From the NCBI GenBank assembly GCA_035527835.1, contig DATKZS010000005.1, positions 1-64,000 on the forward strand: a stretch of 64,000 nt of DNA, read 5' to 3'. The DNA is from DATKZS01 sp035527835 [NCBI: bacterium] (lineage in GTDB: Bacteria > RBG-13-61-14). The notes beneath the pieces are model-generated. The model had not been told where the DNA came from and searched no databases. It saw only the letters and a program-made list of their open reading frames with translations. The position numbers and the translations under genes were made by a program. Of this stretch, positions 25,222 to 33,552 are shown in pieces (position 1 is the first letter of the stretch; each line of letters opens with the position of its first letter).

Positions 25222-25835
25222 ATTAACTATTAATAGGGGGGCATGAAATTGAAGAGGTTTGAGGTTTGAGGTTGTGGACAGGGCTTAAAAAAATCTTTTC
25301 GCTTTTTGATCCTGTTCATCCGGCCGGCGCCAGCCCACTTCGCCGAAGCAGCTTCAGCTGCGAAGGCTGAAAAGGCCTACGGCCGACGGTGCCTGAACAT
25401 CCCTGTCATTTTTTATGGAGGTGTTGATGAGGGCTCTACGAAAAATTCGTGTTGACGACCAGATCGGTCATTTTGAGGGCCGATTTCGGTGCGACGTTCC
25501 GTGGCCGGATGGTCGGTCACAGGGGGCCAGGAATAAGGCCACGGGTGGCCCATTTCATGGACTTCGCGGCCTTGATGCTGGGCCTCAAGATTCAGGCCAC
25601 GAGCGGCCAACCTCGGATTTTCCTTGGACACCAGGAAGGAATCGGGGGAAAATTTTCCGGAAAATGTGCTTTGTGGCCCAGAATCCGCGCCGATGGTCAA
25701 TGCAAAAAAATCCTGTTGTCGAACGGCGGGTCGGGCGCCGGGCGCCGTGGGCAACTTGACATCCGATAAGCGGCTGAATATTTTAGAGGGGGAGGACACG
25801 ATCCTTTTCCGCGATCATTCGGTTCGAGGTGAGAG
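25222..25835. other. Spacer of about 600 bases with no convincing gene
   Basis: Starts with 7-bp GAGGTTT units near 25255. A GGAGG-preceded ATG at 25427 opens a frame, but its product has no recognisable fold and biased low-complexity composition. The stretch 25500-25700 repeats GGCCACGNGNGGCC-like words. The ribosome site of the FHA gene ends the region. Confidence 0.4.
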
Positions 25836-26615
25836 ATGAGTGACAGGACGATTGTGCGCGACGAGTTCAGCGAGGACGGGCCTCTGCCCCCGGGGCTTTT
25901 GCTCAAGCTTTCGTTCATTGCCGGCCCCTACCAGGGCAAGTCGCTGAACGTGACCAAGCGGAAGATGACCATCGGCCGGTCCAGCGGCGAGATCGTGCTC
26001 AACGACACCGCGGTGTCCAAGGAGCACGCCCTGATTTTTTTCGAGGGCGGCCGCTTCCTGGTCCGCGACCTCAAAAGCACCAACGGGACCTACTTGAACG
26101 GCGGCCAGGTGTGGGAGTCGTACATCACGACGAACGACGAGATCACGGTGGGCAACTCGGTGATCAAGGTCGAGGTCAAGCAGACCGCGGCGAGCGCGAG
26201 TTGGGCCGACCTGGGCATGGACCAGGAGGGGGCGGCGCCGGCGGAAGACGCGGACATCACCAATGTTCAGCCCGAGCGCGTGGGCAAGGACCCGCTGATG
26301 CAGGCCCTGTTCCCGGACGTGAAGGCCGCGGTCCAGGTGGTGGAAGGGGTGGACGCGGGCAAGAGCCACATCTTCAAGGCCCGCGGGATCATCGTCGGCC
26401 GGGGCAAGGTGGACCTCGAGCTCAACGACATGGACGTATCCAGAAAGCACGCCTCCATCGAGTTCATGACCAAGGAGCGCGTGATCATCAAGGACCTCCG
26501 CTCCAAGAACGGCACCTTCGTCAACGACCGCTGGACCTCGGTGGCCAACCTGGCCAACGCCGACGTCATCAAGATCGGCAAGACCACCATCCACTTCTAC
26601 GTCAAATACACCTAA
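25836..26615 (+). CDS. Tandem FHA-domain protein
   Basis: 259-residue cytoplasmic phosphothreonine-binding adaptor with two forkhead-associated domains. FHA1 at about residues 24-110: MTIGRSSGEIVLNDTAVSKEH and LKSTNGTYLNG. FHA2 at about 170-255: IIVGRGKVDLELNDMDVSRKH and LRSKNGTFVND. Both carry the Gly-Arg, Ser-x-x-His and Asn-Gly residues of functional FHA domains. A Gln/Ala/Glu-rich linker joins them. No kinase gene lies beside it, so the signalling partner is unknown. GAGGTGAG precedes the ATG. Confidence 0.93.
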   Translation: MSDRTIVRDEFSEDGPLPPGLLLKLSFIAGPYQGKSLNVTKRKMTIGRSSGEIVLNDTAVSKEHALIFFEGGRFLVRDLKSTNGTYLNGGQVWESYITTNDEITVGNSVIKVEVKQTAASASWADLGMDQEGAAPAEDADITNVQPERVGKDPLMQALFPDVKAAVQVVEGVDAGKSHIFKARGIIVGRGKVDLELNDMDVSRKHASIEFMTKERVIIKDLRSKNGTFVNDRWTSVANLANADVIKIGKTTIHFYVKYT

Positions 26616-26747
26616 AAGGTGAAGAGAGTATTTAGTATTAAGATCGAGCAATAGTCTTTTTGCCCCGGCCATCTCATCCCCGGCCGCGGCATCGCCCGCT
26701 AAATAATATATACTAGATCAGCGCTGTCCAAAACAAACGAACCAGAA

Positions 26748-26957
26748 AACCGCCAAGGCGCCAAGAACGCCAAGAATCATGATTTTATTTCAATCTCAGT
26801 CCAGCTTCCGGCCAAATGATTCTTTCTTGGCGCTCCCGTCGGCCGGTTCGCCAAGCAGGTTGGGGCCAAAGCCCTGGAGTTGTTTTTTGTCCCGCCGCAA
26901 AGAAACACCAGGATTTACTTGGCGATTCTTGGCGTTCTTGGCGCCTGGGCGGTTTTC
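26748..26957. repeat. Family A palindrome, CGCCAAG units, long loop
   Basis: Left arm 26748-26776, right arm 26918-26957, separated by about 140 bp that also hold single CTTGGCG/CGCCAAG words. Part of the 450-base spacer between FHA and hicB genes, in which no gene is evident. Confidence 0.8.
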
Positions 26958-27066
26958 TTAGCTCCTATTTTGGACAAGAGTGCCCTGAAATAGTTTTTGA
27001 AATGTAATGGCCGGAGAGTTAAAATAGATACTGTATGGAAGTCATGGAGACGGCAGGAGAGAAAAA

Positions 27067-27270
27067 ATGAAATGGCGGGTCATCCTGGAACGCGATCCTG
27101 AATCGGGCGACTGGGCCGTATGGTGCCCGGAACTGCCCGGCTGCGCCTCCGCGGGCGAAACCCAAGAAGAGGCGCTGTCAAACATCAGGGAAGCCATCGA
27201 GCTCTACCTCGAGCCTTCTCCGGTGTCGCTGAAGGATGGCGCCATTGCCTGTGAGGTCAGCGTCGGTTGA
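27067..27270 (+). CDS. hicB: HicB-type antitoxin (second HicBA locus)
   Basis: 67-residue minimal antitoxin: KWRVILERDPESGDWAVWCP, ELPGCASAGETQEEALSNIR, EAIELYLEPS. It neutralises the adjacent HicA. GGAGAG precedes the ATG. Its stop TGA lies inside the TTG start of hicA. Only moderately similar to the hicB at 18503, so a separate acquisition. Confidence 0.92.
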   Translation: MKWRVILERDPESGDWAVWCPELPGCASAGETQEEALSNIREAIELYLEPSPVSLKDGAIACEVSVG

Positions 27271-27491
27271 CTCCCCGCACCCGCCGGCTGACGGCCAGGG
27301 AGGTCGAGGCGCTGCTCCGGCGTTACGGATTCGAGATGGTCTCGCAAAAAGGCAGCCACCGCAAATGGCGTCATCCCGAAACCGGCCTCCAAGTAATCGT
27401 GCCCGAGCATCGCGGGCGTGTCCTTCCAGTCGGCACTTTAAGAAATATCCTCGTCAACGCCGAGATTCCGGAAACGGAATGGAAGGATTGA
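27267..27491 (+). CDS. hicA: HicA-type mRNA interferase toxin (second HicBA locus)
   Basis: 74-residue toxin: LTAREVEALLRRYGFEMVSQ, the catalytic KGSHRKWRHPE with His, VIVPEHRGRVLPVGTLRNIL. TTG start overlapping the hicB stop, so expression depends on coupling. Complete by length. Confidence 0.92.
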   Translation: MTPRTRRLTAREVEALLRRYGFEMVSQKGSHRKWRHPETGLQVIVPEHRGRVLPVGTLRNILVNAEIPETEWKD

Positions 27492-27706
27492 TCTTGCGCA
27501 GCCAGGTTCATACTCAACTTCCCGAAATATCAAGTGGGAGAATCGTCGGCCACTTCCGCTGCTTTCCCTGAAAATGCCTTTTAAATGGGTTAGATGGTTA
27601 GCGAGCAAGCGCTCCGTCTGATCTTGCGGCGGGAATATGATATTATTTATTACTTGTGTCCCTGGCATTTCAGGGGCCGAGGAATTCAGAGAGGAGGAGT
27701 CGGAAG

Positions 27707-28633
27707 GTGCGCGAAAAACATTTTGGATCGTTACAGCTATGGTTCGCGATAGTGGTTGTGGGAATTTGCGTTGCGTTGCCGGCGCGGGCCGCGCAGCGCG
27801 GGCTTTACGGCGAGAGCCTGTGCGACACGCCGGGGTATCACTGCATCACGGCGGGCACGAGCGTGGTCGAGAAGACGGTGAGGACGCGCAAGGGCAAGAC
27901 GGTAATCAAGAAGAAAGTGCGCGACACCTGGGAGAACCTGTGGCCGGACCCGCGCGAGCGCGAGATCGTGATCAAGCTGAACCGGATGAACCTCCGGCTC
28001 AGAAAGGGCATGGTGGTCGCGGTGCCCGACGACATGGCCGGCAAGACCTACATGGACTACTCGCCGTTTCCGCTCCGGCTCGAGCCGGTGTGCGCGCCCA
28101 AAGGCGAGCCGGTCTGCCGGCTCCGCTGCGACAACTGCGGGAGCGGCCAGGAGAAGGTGAAAAGGGTGTGCGAGCAGGAGTGCGATCCGGCCCAGAAGCT
28201 GGCATTCGGCCCGGACGGCGAGCTTCACGGCGAGAAGCTCATCATCTTCGACCCCAAGCTGCTGGCCTTTGCCGCCTATGACGAGCAGGGCCGGCTGGTG
28301 CGGTGGGGACCGGCCGCCGGCGGCAGGTCGTGGTGCCCGGACATCGGCAAGCGCTGCTTGACCGTGACCGGTGAGTTCAAGGTCAACAGCAAAGAGGGCC
28401 GCTGGGCCTCCTCGTCCCAATTCCCCGTCGCCAAGGATGACGAGCCGGCGGGCGGAGCGCCCACGCCCTATTTTTTGAGCTTCACCCGCGGCTTCGGCAT
28501 CCACGCCTCCACCGACGTGCCCGGCAGGAACGCCAGCCACGGCTGCGTTCGTATCTTCTTCGAGGACGCTAAATGGTTGAACCTCGAGTTCGCCGACATC
28601 GGGACCAGAGTGGTGGTGGAGCCATACGATTAA
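27707..28633 (+). CDS. L,D-transpeptidase (YkuD domain), exported
   Basis: 308-residue periplasmic enzyme that forms 3-3 peptidoglycan cross-links or attaches lipoproteins to the wall. The GTG start was chosen for its GAGGAGG site and because it exposes a signal peptide (LQLWFAIVVVGICVALPARA). A LysM-like or unassigned middle part contains a Cys-rich segment (CRLRCDNCGSG ... CEQECD). The YkuD core is C-terminal: FGIHASTDVPGRNASHGCVR with catalytic His and Cys. The Cys-rich insertion near residues 130-165 is uncommon for the family. Confidence 0.88.
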   Translation: MREKHFGSLQLWFAIVVVGICVALPARAAQRGLYGESLCDTPGYHCITAGTSVVEKTVRTRKGKTVIKKKVRDTWENLWPDPREREIVIKLNRMNLRLRKGMVVAVPDDMAGKTYMDYSPFPLRLEPVCAPKGEPVCRLRCDNCGSGQEKVKRVCEQECDPAQKLAFGPDGELHGEKLIIFDPKLLAFAAYDEQGRLVRWGPAAGGRSWCPDIGKRCLTVTGEFKVNSKEGRWASSSQFPVAKDDEPAGGAPTPYFLSFTRGFGIHASTDVPGRNASHGCVRIFFEDAKWLNLEFADIGTRVVVEPYD

Positions 28634-28656
28634 ACAGTATGAATGGGAGGGGCCTG

Positions 28657-30669
28657 ATGTATTCCAGCGTCATGACGGCTGCGCTGGTGGTGTTGATCGC
28701 GGGCGCGGCGCGCGCCGAGGTCAAGATGGTCTTCGACCCGGCCGCGGCCGGGCGCGACTACTTCGCCGTCCCCTATCCCAATGATCTTCACCGCTATCCG
28801 GACGGGAGGGTGGACCGGCGCGGGTTCCCGGTGCCGGCGGACAGCCCGCTCTCGGTGCATTACCGTAACCTGAGTGACGGCATGGACGGGTTCGCGGTCA
28901 CGGAGTCGGTGTTCATCCGCTTCGACGGCGCCATTGACGGCGCGCGGCTTCCCGGCCCGGAGGAATCGGTCAAGCCGGGCTCGCCGGTGTTCCTGGTCAA
29001 CGCGGACAAGAATTCGCCGGGCTACGGCGAGCGCGTGCCGGTATGGTGCTGGTTCCACGCGCATGAGCGCGGCCCGCTTCACAACCTGCTCGCCATCTGC
29101 CCGTATCCGGGCTTTGTGCTGCGCGAGGACACGGTTTATGCGGCGGTGGTCATGCGCTCGCTGGACCCGGCGCTCGCCACGCCCGACTTCCTGCGGGGCC
29201 TCCTCTCCGGCTACGCCGCGCACACGGCCCAGGGACTGTCCGTGTTCAAGGTCTATCAGCCCCTCGCCGAATTCCTGCGCGACCAGGGCATCGCGCCCGC
29301 GGACGTGGCCGCCGCCACCGTCTATACCACCGGCGACCCCACCGCGCCGCTGCGCTCCATCATCGCCTGGACCGACGCCCAGCCGACGCTTGAGCTCGAC
29401 GCCCCGCTCGCGCCTTTCCGCGACCACCCAGCTTTCTACGCCCTTAACTCGTCCTTCACCGCGCCCCAGTTCCAGACCGGACGCGGCGGCCAGTTCCTCC
29501 ACGGCGGCAAGGCCGTGTTCGACCAGACCGGCGCGCCCGTGGTCCAGCGCACGGAAAAAATCCCCGTTATCGTCATGGTGCCCAAGGGCAGGATGCCCGC
29601 GGCCGGCTTCCCCCTCGTCATCTACCTGCACGGCGGCGGCAACGGCTCCAACGAGTTTCTGGACCACATCATCAAGGGCAAGGGCAACGAATTCACGCCC
29701 GGCGAGGGACCCGCCCGCGTCTTCGCCGAGCAGGACATTGCCGGCGTGTCATCCGCAACCGTCAAGAACCCGGAGCGGCTCCACAACCGCTGGGGCAAGC
29801 GCGGCCGAACCGCCGAGCTGCCCTTCTACAACTTCTTCCGCGGCGACGTCCTGGTCGCGAACCACTGGCAGGCCGCCGCCGACAACGCCGCGCTGCTCCG
29901 CCTCATGCGCGGCCTTACCATTGACCCATCGCTCTGCCCCGAGACCGACGCCTCCGCGTCACCCGACCACAAGATCCATTTTGACCCGCGTTACTTTTTC
30001 GGCATGGGCTTTTCCATGGGCGGGACCATCCTGGGCTCGTGGTCGGGCGTCGAGCCCGGCATCATCGCCACCATTCCGGCGGGCGCCTCGGGCCACTGGG
30101 GCCTGCTGATCCGCAACTTCACCGCGGTCCCGGCCAAGCCCTGGTTTTTCGCCTGGATCACCAACGGCGCTCACGATGAGCCCATGGACGCGCGCTGGCC
30201 CACGATCAGCATCATCCAGGCCGTGCTCGAGCCGTGCGACACCATCACCTTCGCGCCCCACCTATGGCAGAGGCCATTCCCCGGAGCGCCCGCCAAGAAC
30301 GTGTACCTGGCCGTCGGCGCCAACGACTTCTACACCAAGCCCGTCACCCAGAACGCCATCATCACCGCGCTCGGCCTGCCCCTGGCCGGCCAGGTCCGCG
30401 ACGACTCCATCATGATGAACGAGCGGCTGATCGGCCACCCCGCGCCCGAGAACTACCCGGTGCGCCAAAACGTCCAATCCGAGGACGGCCGGCCCGCGAC
30501 CGCCGCCGCGCTCCAGTACGAGCCGGACGCCTGGACCCACGAGGGCCACAACGTGGACTACAACCTTACCGAGACCAAGCACCAGTACGGCTGCTTCCTC
30601 CGCACCCTCATAGACACCGGCGCCGCCACCATCCCGGCGCCGGGGCCGGAAGGGTCGCCTTGTGAATGA
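28657..30669 (+). CDS. Large secreted alpha/beta hydrolase with lipase-type N-terminal domain
   Basis: 670 residues with a signal peptide (VMTAALVVLIAGAARA). The N-terminal 250 residues (DYFAVPYPNDLHRYPDGRVD) resemble the N-terminal domain of bacterial surface lipases such as VolA. The hydrolase core begins with VPKGRMPAAGFPLVIYLHGG. The nucleophile elbow is GMGFSMGG near residue 450; the likely His lies in WTHEGHNVDYN near 628 and an acid is probable between. It likely hydrolyses an ester or lipid. The ATG at 28657 has GGGAGGGG upstream. It starts just after the L,D-transpeptidase stop, so both may be co-transcribed. Confidence 0.8.
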   Translation: MYSSVMTAALVVLIAGAARAEVKMVFDPAAAGRDYFAVPYPNDLHRYPDGRVDRRGFPVPADSPLSVHYRNLSDGMDGFAVTESVFIRFDGAIDGARLPGPEESVKPGSPVFLVNADKNSPGYGERVPVWCWFHAHERGPLHNLLAICPYPGFVLREDTVYAAVVMRSLDPALATPDFLRGLLSGYAAHTAQGLSVFKVYQPLAEFLRDQGIAPADVAAATVYTTGDPTAPLRSIIAWTDAQPTLELDAPLAPFRDHPAFYALNSSFTAPQFQTGRGGQFLHGGKAVFDQTGAPVVQRTEKIPVIVMVPKGRMPAAGFPLVIYLHGGGNGSNEFLDHIIKGKGNEFTPGEGPARVFAEQDIAGVSSATVKNPERLHNRWGKRGRTAELPFYNFFRGDVLVANHWQAAADNAALLRLMRGLTIDPSLCPETDASASPDHKIHFDPRYFFGMGFSMGGTILGSWSGVEPGIIATIPAGASGHWGLLIRNFTAVPAKPWFFAWITNGAHDEPMDARWPTISIIQAVLEPCDTITFAPHLWQRPFPGAPAKNVYLAVGANDFYTKPVTQNAIITALGLPLAGQVRDDSIMMNERLIGHPAPENYPVRQNVQSEDGRPATAAALQYEPDAWTHEGHNVDYNLTETKHQYGCFLRTLIDTGAATIPAPGPEGSPCE

Positions 30670-30682
30670 GAGAAAAAAAGAT

Positions 30683-30774
30683 GAACCGCCAAGACGCCCA
30701 GACCGCCAAGATAAGAAAAAGAATTAATTCTTATTTAAAAAAGAATTCTTGGCGCTCTTGGCGTCTTGGCGGTT
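30683..30774. repeat. Family A palindrome, CGCCAAG units
   Basis: Arms 30683-30710 and 30747-30774 around an AT-rich centre that itself contains AAGAATTAATTCTT. Structure resembles a bidirectional terminator but without a clean T run after the stem. Confidence 0.85.
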
Positions 30775-30808
30775 AATTCGGCTTGTTTAAAAGGAAGGAG
30801 AAAAAATC

Positions 30809-32242
30809 ATGGAAGAGTTGTTGACCATGCCGGTCAAGGAGATGGCGCGGAGGATCCGGGAGGGCGAGCTGTCGCCGGTGGACGCGGTGGAGGCGCACAT
30901 TCGGCGGATCGAGGAGGTGAACCCGAAGATCAACGCCGTGGTGGTCCCGCGCTTTGACGAGGCCAGGAAGGAGGCCGGGGAGGCGGCGGAGCGTCTGGCA
31001 AAAAGCCGCGACAATCTGCCGCCGCTTTTCGGCGTGCCGTGCACGATCAAGGACACGTACGCCATGAAGGGCTACACCTGGTCCGGCGGCGTGTGGGCCC
31101 GGAAGGACCTGAAAGCGGATTTTGACGCCACCGTGGTCGAGCGGATGAAGGCCGCGGGCGCGATCATCCTGGGCCGCACCAACGTGCCCGAGGCCGCCAT
31201 GTTCAACGAGACCTATAACCACGTTTACGGCCGCACCAACAACCCCTACGACCTCGCCCGCGGCGTGGGCGGGTCGTCGGGAGGGGAGGGAGCGATCGTG
31301 GCCGCCGCCGGCTCGCCCATCGGCATCGGCTCGGACATCGGCGGCTCCATCCGTTACCCGGCCGCCTTCAACGGCGTGCCCGGGCACAAGCCCACCGGCG
31401 GCATGGTGCCCGGCACCGGCCACTTCCCGGAAATCCTGGGCCCGCTCCGCCCCTACTGCGCCTATGGCCCCATCGGCCGCACCGTCGCGGACCTGGCCTA
31501 CACCCTCCCCCTGATCGCCGGGCCCGACGGCAAGGACGGGATCGTGGAGAAGCGCGAGCTCAAGCCGTTCGATCAGGTGGACCTGAAAAAGCTCCGCGTC
31601 TTCTTCTTCGACTACAACGGCCAGGCCAAGACCGGCGCCGACGTGCGCCGCGCCGTGGCCATGGCCGCGGGCGCGCTCACCGGGCAGGCCGCGATGGTCG
31701 AGCATTGGGTCCCGGAGGGCATCGAGAACAGCCTGCAAATGTGGCAGGCCGGAATGGCCCAGAACCCGACACCGTTTCTCGAGAACCTGGAGGGGGACGA
31801 GAAAATCAAGCTCGGCCGGGAGGTCGTGAGGTTCATCCTGCGCCGCTCCAAGATCACCTGGCCCGCGCTCGGCGCCGCCCTGATCGAGAAGCCCAACAAG
31901 TGGCTCCCCGGCACCGGCCAGAAGATGCTCGACCTGGCCGACGACCTCCGCCGCCGCATGAGCGCGAAGCTCGGCGACGACGGCGTGCTCATCTGCCCCG
32001 TGTTCCCCGTGCCCGCGCCCAAGCACCACCACATCTGGCTCGACCTGATCGGCATCGGCTACTCCGGCGTCATCAACATCATGCACTTCCCCGCGACCAT
32101 CGTCCCCATCTTCCGCCGCGCCGACGGCCTGCCCGTGTCCATCCAGGTCGTCGCCGCCAAGTGGAACGACCACCTCACCCTGGCCGCGGCCAAAAGACTC
32201 GAGGAAATCTTCGGCGGATGGAAGCCTCCGGAAAGAGTATGA
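30809..32242 (+). CDS. Amidase (amidase-signature family)
   Basis: 477-residue Ser-cisSer-Lys hydrolase. Catalytic Lys in FGVPCTIKDTYAMKG, the glycine-rich signature GGSSGGEGAIVAAAGSPIGI, then GSDIGGSIRYPAAFNGVPGH carrying the nucleophile Ser, and KPTGGMVPGTGHFPEI. C-terminal part LICPVFPVPAPKHHH is usual for eukaryote-like fatty acid amide hydrolase 2 relatives. No signal peptide, so cytoplasmic. Substrate unknown. AAGGAAGGAG ribosome site. Confidence 0.92.
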   Translation: MEELLTMPVKEMARRIREGELSPVDAVEAHIRRIEEVNPKINAVVVPRFDEARKEAGEAAERLAKSRDNLPPLFGVPCTIKDTYAMKGYTWSGGVWARKDLKADFDATVVERMKAAGAIILGRTNVPEAAMFNETYNHVYGRTNNPYDLARGVGGSSGGEGAIVAAAGSPIGIGSDIGGSIRYPAAFNGVPGHKPTGGMVPGTGHFPEILGPLRPYCAYGPIGRTVADLAYTLPLIAGPDGKDGIVEKRELKPFDQVDLKKLRVFFFDYNGQAKTGADVRRAVAMAAGALTGQAAMVEHWVPEGIENSLQMWQAGMAQNPTPFLENLEGDEKIKLGREVVRFILRRSKITWPALGAALIEKPNKWLPGTGQKMLDLADDLRRRMSAKLGDDGVLICPVFPVPAPKHHHIWLDLIGIGYSGVINIMHFPATIVPIFRRADGLPVSIQVVAAKWNDHLTLAAAKRLEEIFGGWKPPERV

Positions 32243-32283
32243 AGCATGAACCGCGCTGACGCGGCCCCGCTCAAGGGACGCTG

Positions 32284-32994
32284 ATGGGGTCCGGCGGGAA
32301 AGAACGGGGCCGGGGAGCCTTGCGCCGCGTTCAATATGCGTTCCTGCTCCCGGCCGCCTGCGCTGCTCTCGCGTCGGTCTCATGCACCCGCCCCGTGCCG
32401 CGCGCGGCCGGGCCCATCAGCCAGGAGGTCTACGTCTGGCAGCGCTCCTGGGACGGAGCGGTCCAGGAATCCATCAACATGATGCCATCGCAGGTCTCGG
32501 GCCTGGCCGTTCTGGCCGCGGAGATCTCCTGGGACAAGGGCAGGCTCCGTTCGGTCATGGTCCCATGTGATTATCCGGCCCTGAAAAAATCAGGCCTCCA
32601 GGTGGGCCTGGCCCTGCGCATCGGACCGTACCCCGGGCCATTCACCGAAGACGGCGAGCCGGCGCGGACCATCGCCGGCCTGGCGGCCAAGATCATGGCC
32701 CGGGCCAAAGATTCGGGGCTTAATGTCCAGGAGCTGCAGATTGACTTTGACTGCGCCGACGGAAAGCTTGACGGCTATCGCTCCTGGCTCGCCGCCATCC
32801 GCCAAAAGACCGGCCCGACGCCGCTCGTCATCACCGCGCTGCCGAGCTGGCTCAAGCCGCCCGCGATTCTTCCAGCGCACCGGGATGGAGCTCGACCTCC
32901 TTGGGCATCAATCCTCCATGATCTTTTTCCGGGCTTCGGGCCATGGAACTGTGCTGACGGCGCCGGAGTCGAGCTCGTGGATGCGGGCTTTTAA
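32284..32994 (+). pseudogene. 3'-truncated DUF3142 lipoprotein
   Basis: A lipoprotein signal (FLLPAACAALASVSC) is followed by YVWQRSWDGAVQESI, LQVGLALRIGPYPGPF and the DUF3142 hallmark NVQELQIDFDCADGKLDGYR ... LVITALPSWLKPP. Homology stops near 32865. From there the frame reads antisense to the toxin/antitoxin pair and is not protein-like. About one third to one half of the usual length is lost. Confidence 0.78.
32852..32908 (-). pseudogene. 5' stump of a RelE/ParE-type toxin
   Basis: ATG overlapping the antitoxin stop (ATGA) opens 18 codons, MPKEVELHPGALEESRAA, the typical first helix of a RelE/ParE toxin, then a stop exactly where DUF3142 sequence begins on the other strand. The toxin is therefore cut off. 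Confidence 0.75.
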
Positions 32995-33132
32995 TTCAGC
33001 GGCCCAGGCCGCTTCGGAGTCCTCATCAATATTTTTGTCCAGGCTTTCCAGCAAGGTTCCGGCGATGGCGGCCCGGGCTTCCGGGGGAAGCTTCATGGCT
33101 TGTTCAAGAAGGTCCTTGGCATCTCTTTTCAT
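32908..33132 (-). CDS. Addiction-module antitoxin-like protein, toxin partner lost
   Basis: 74-residue all-helical protein: KDLLEQAMKLPPEARAAIAG, TLLESLDKNIDEDSEAAWAA and ELKARIHELDSGAVSTVPWP. This is the pattern of the putative addiction module component family usually followed by a RelE/ParE toxin. Complete with a GGAG site. With only a toxin stump downstream, it is an orphan antitoxin. Confidence 0.85.
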   Translation of the reverse strand: MKRDAKDLLEQAMKLPPEARAAIAGTLLESLDKNIDEDSEAAWAAELKARIHELDSGAVSTVPWPEARKKIMED

Positions 33133-33341
33133 TTGAAGTCTCCTTTGTCCGGATCGGGCACTAACCGAGTATAATGACCGGCGTTATGGCAGTCAAATCC
33201 GCGCGCATGCAGCGGATTGGGGAGCTTGTTCGGGGGCCGGCAAGCAAGCTTGCCGAGCGAAAGCGGATGATCCGCCTCAGGCGGCGGCAAGCCGCGCGCA
33301 TTCCAAAGCGCGGGCCGTACACGCCCCGGCTTCAGCCGCCG

Positions 33342-33465
33342 GATAAATCCTCTGGATCGAGAACCCCGTTGAAACGGGGTCCGGAGCACAGTTTTAAAAC
33401 CTGTGCTACTCACCCGCGCTAAAGCACGGGCCTGCACCAAGGCTTCAAGGCCGGTGAACCGGCCT
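33342..33465 (+). repeat. Composite multi-hairpin element, copy 1
   Basis: Ordered hairpins: CCCCGTTGAAACGGGG (33364-33379), AGCACAG/CTGTGCT (33385-33407), CCCGCGCTAAAGCACGGG (33413-33430), AGGCCGGTGAACCGGCCT (33448-33465). Begins with GGATAAATCC. The same order appears reverse-complemented at 50248-50367. Confidence 0.85.
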
Positions 33466-33547
33466 CCCCCAAGCCCCAAGCCTCACGCCCCAAGTCCCAA
33501 GCCCCTAACCTCACGCCCCAAGCCCCACGCCCCAAGCCCCAAGCCTC
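33465..33547. repeat. CCCCAAGCC-type 7-bp tandem units
   Basis: Runs of CCCAAGC and CTCACGC words, same family as 1761-1869 in complement. Confidence 0.75.
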
Positions 33548-33552
33548 TCTCC

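Larger units (their letters stand above)
33133..33552. other. Spacer of about 420 bases filled with structured repeats
   Basis: No gene. Contains the composite hairpin element (33342-33465), further small palindromes at about 33229-33340 (for example GCGGATGATCCGC), and 7-bp GGCTTGG-type units at 33465-33547. Confidence 0.6.

Noticed and set aside
25427-25759. Possible gene before the FHA gene (ATG behind GGAGG)
   Set aside because: Product has no fold-like pattern, biased composition, and repeats of GGCCACG-like words; treated as spacer.
33465-33547. CRISPR array
   Set aside because: Units are 7 bp with no unique spacers, and no cas genes are in the window.
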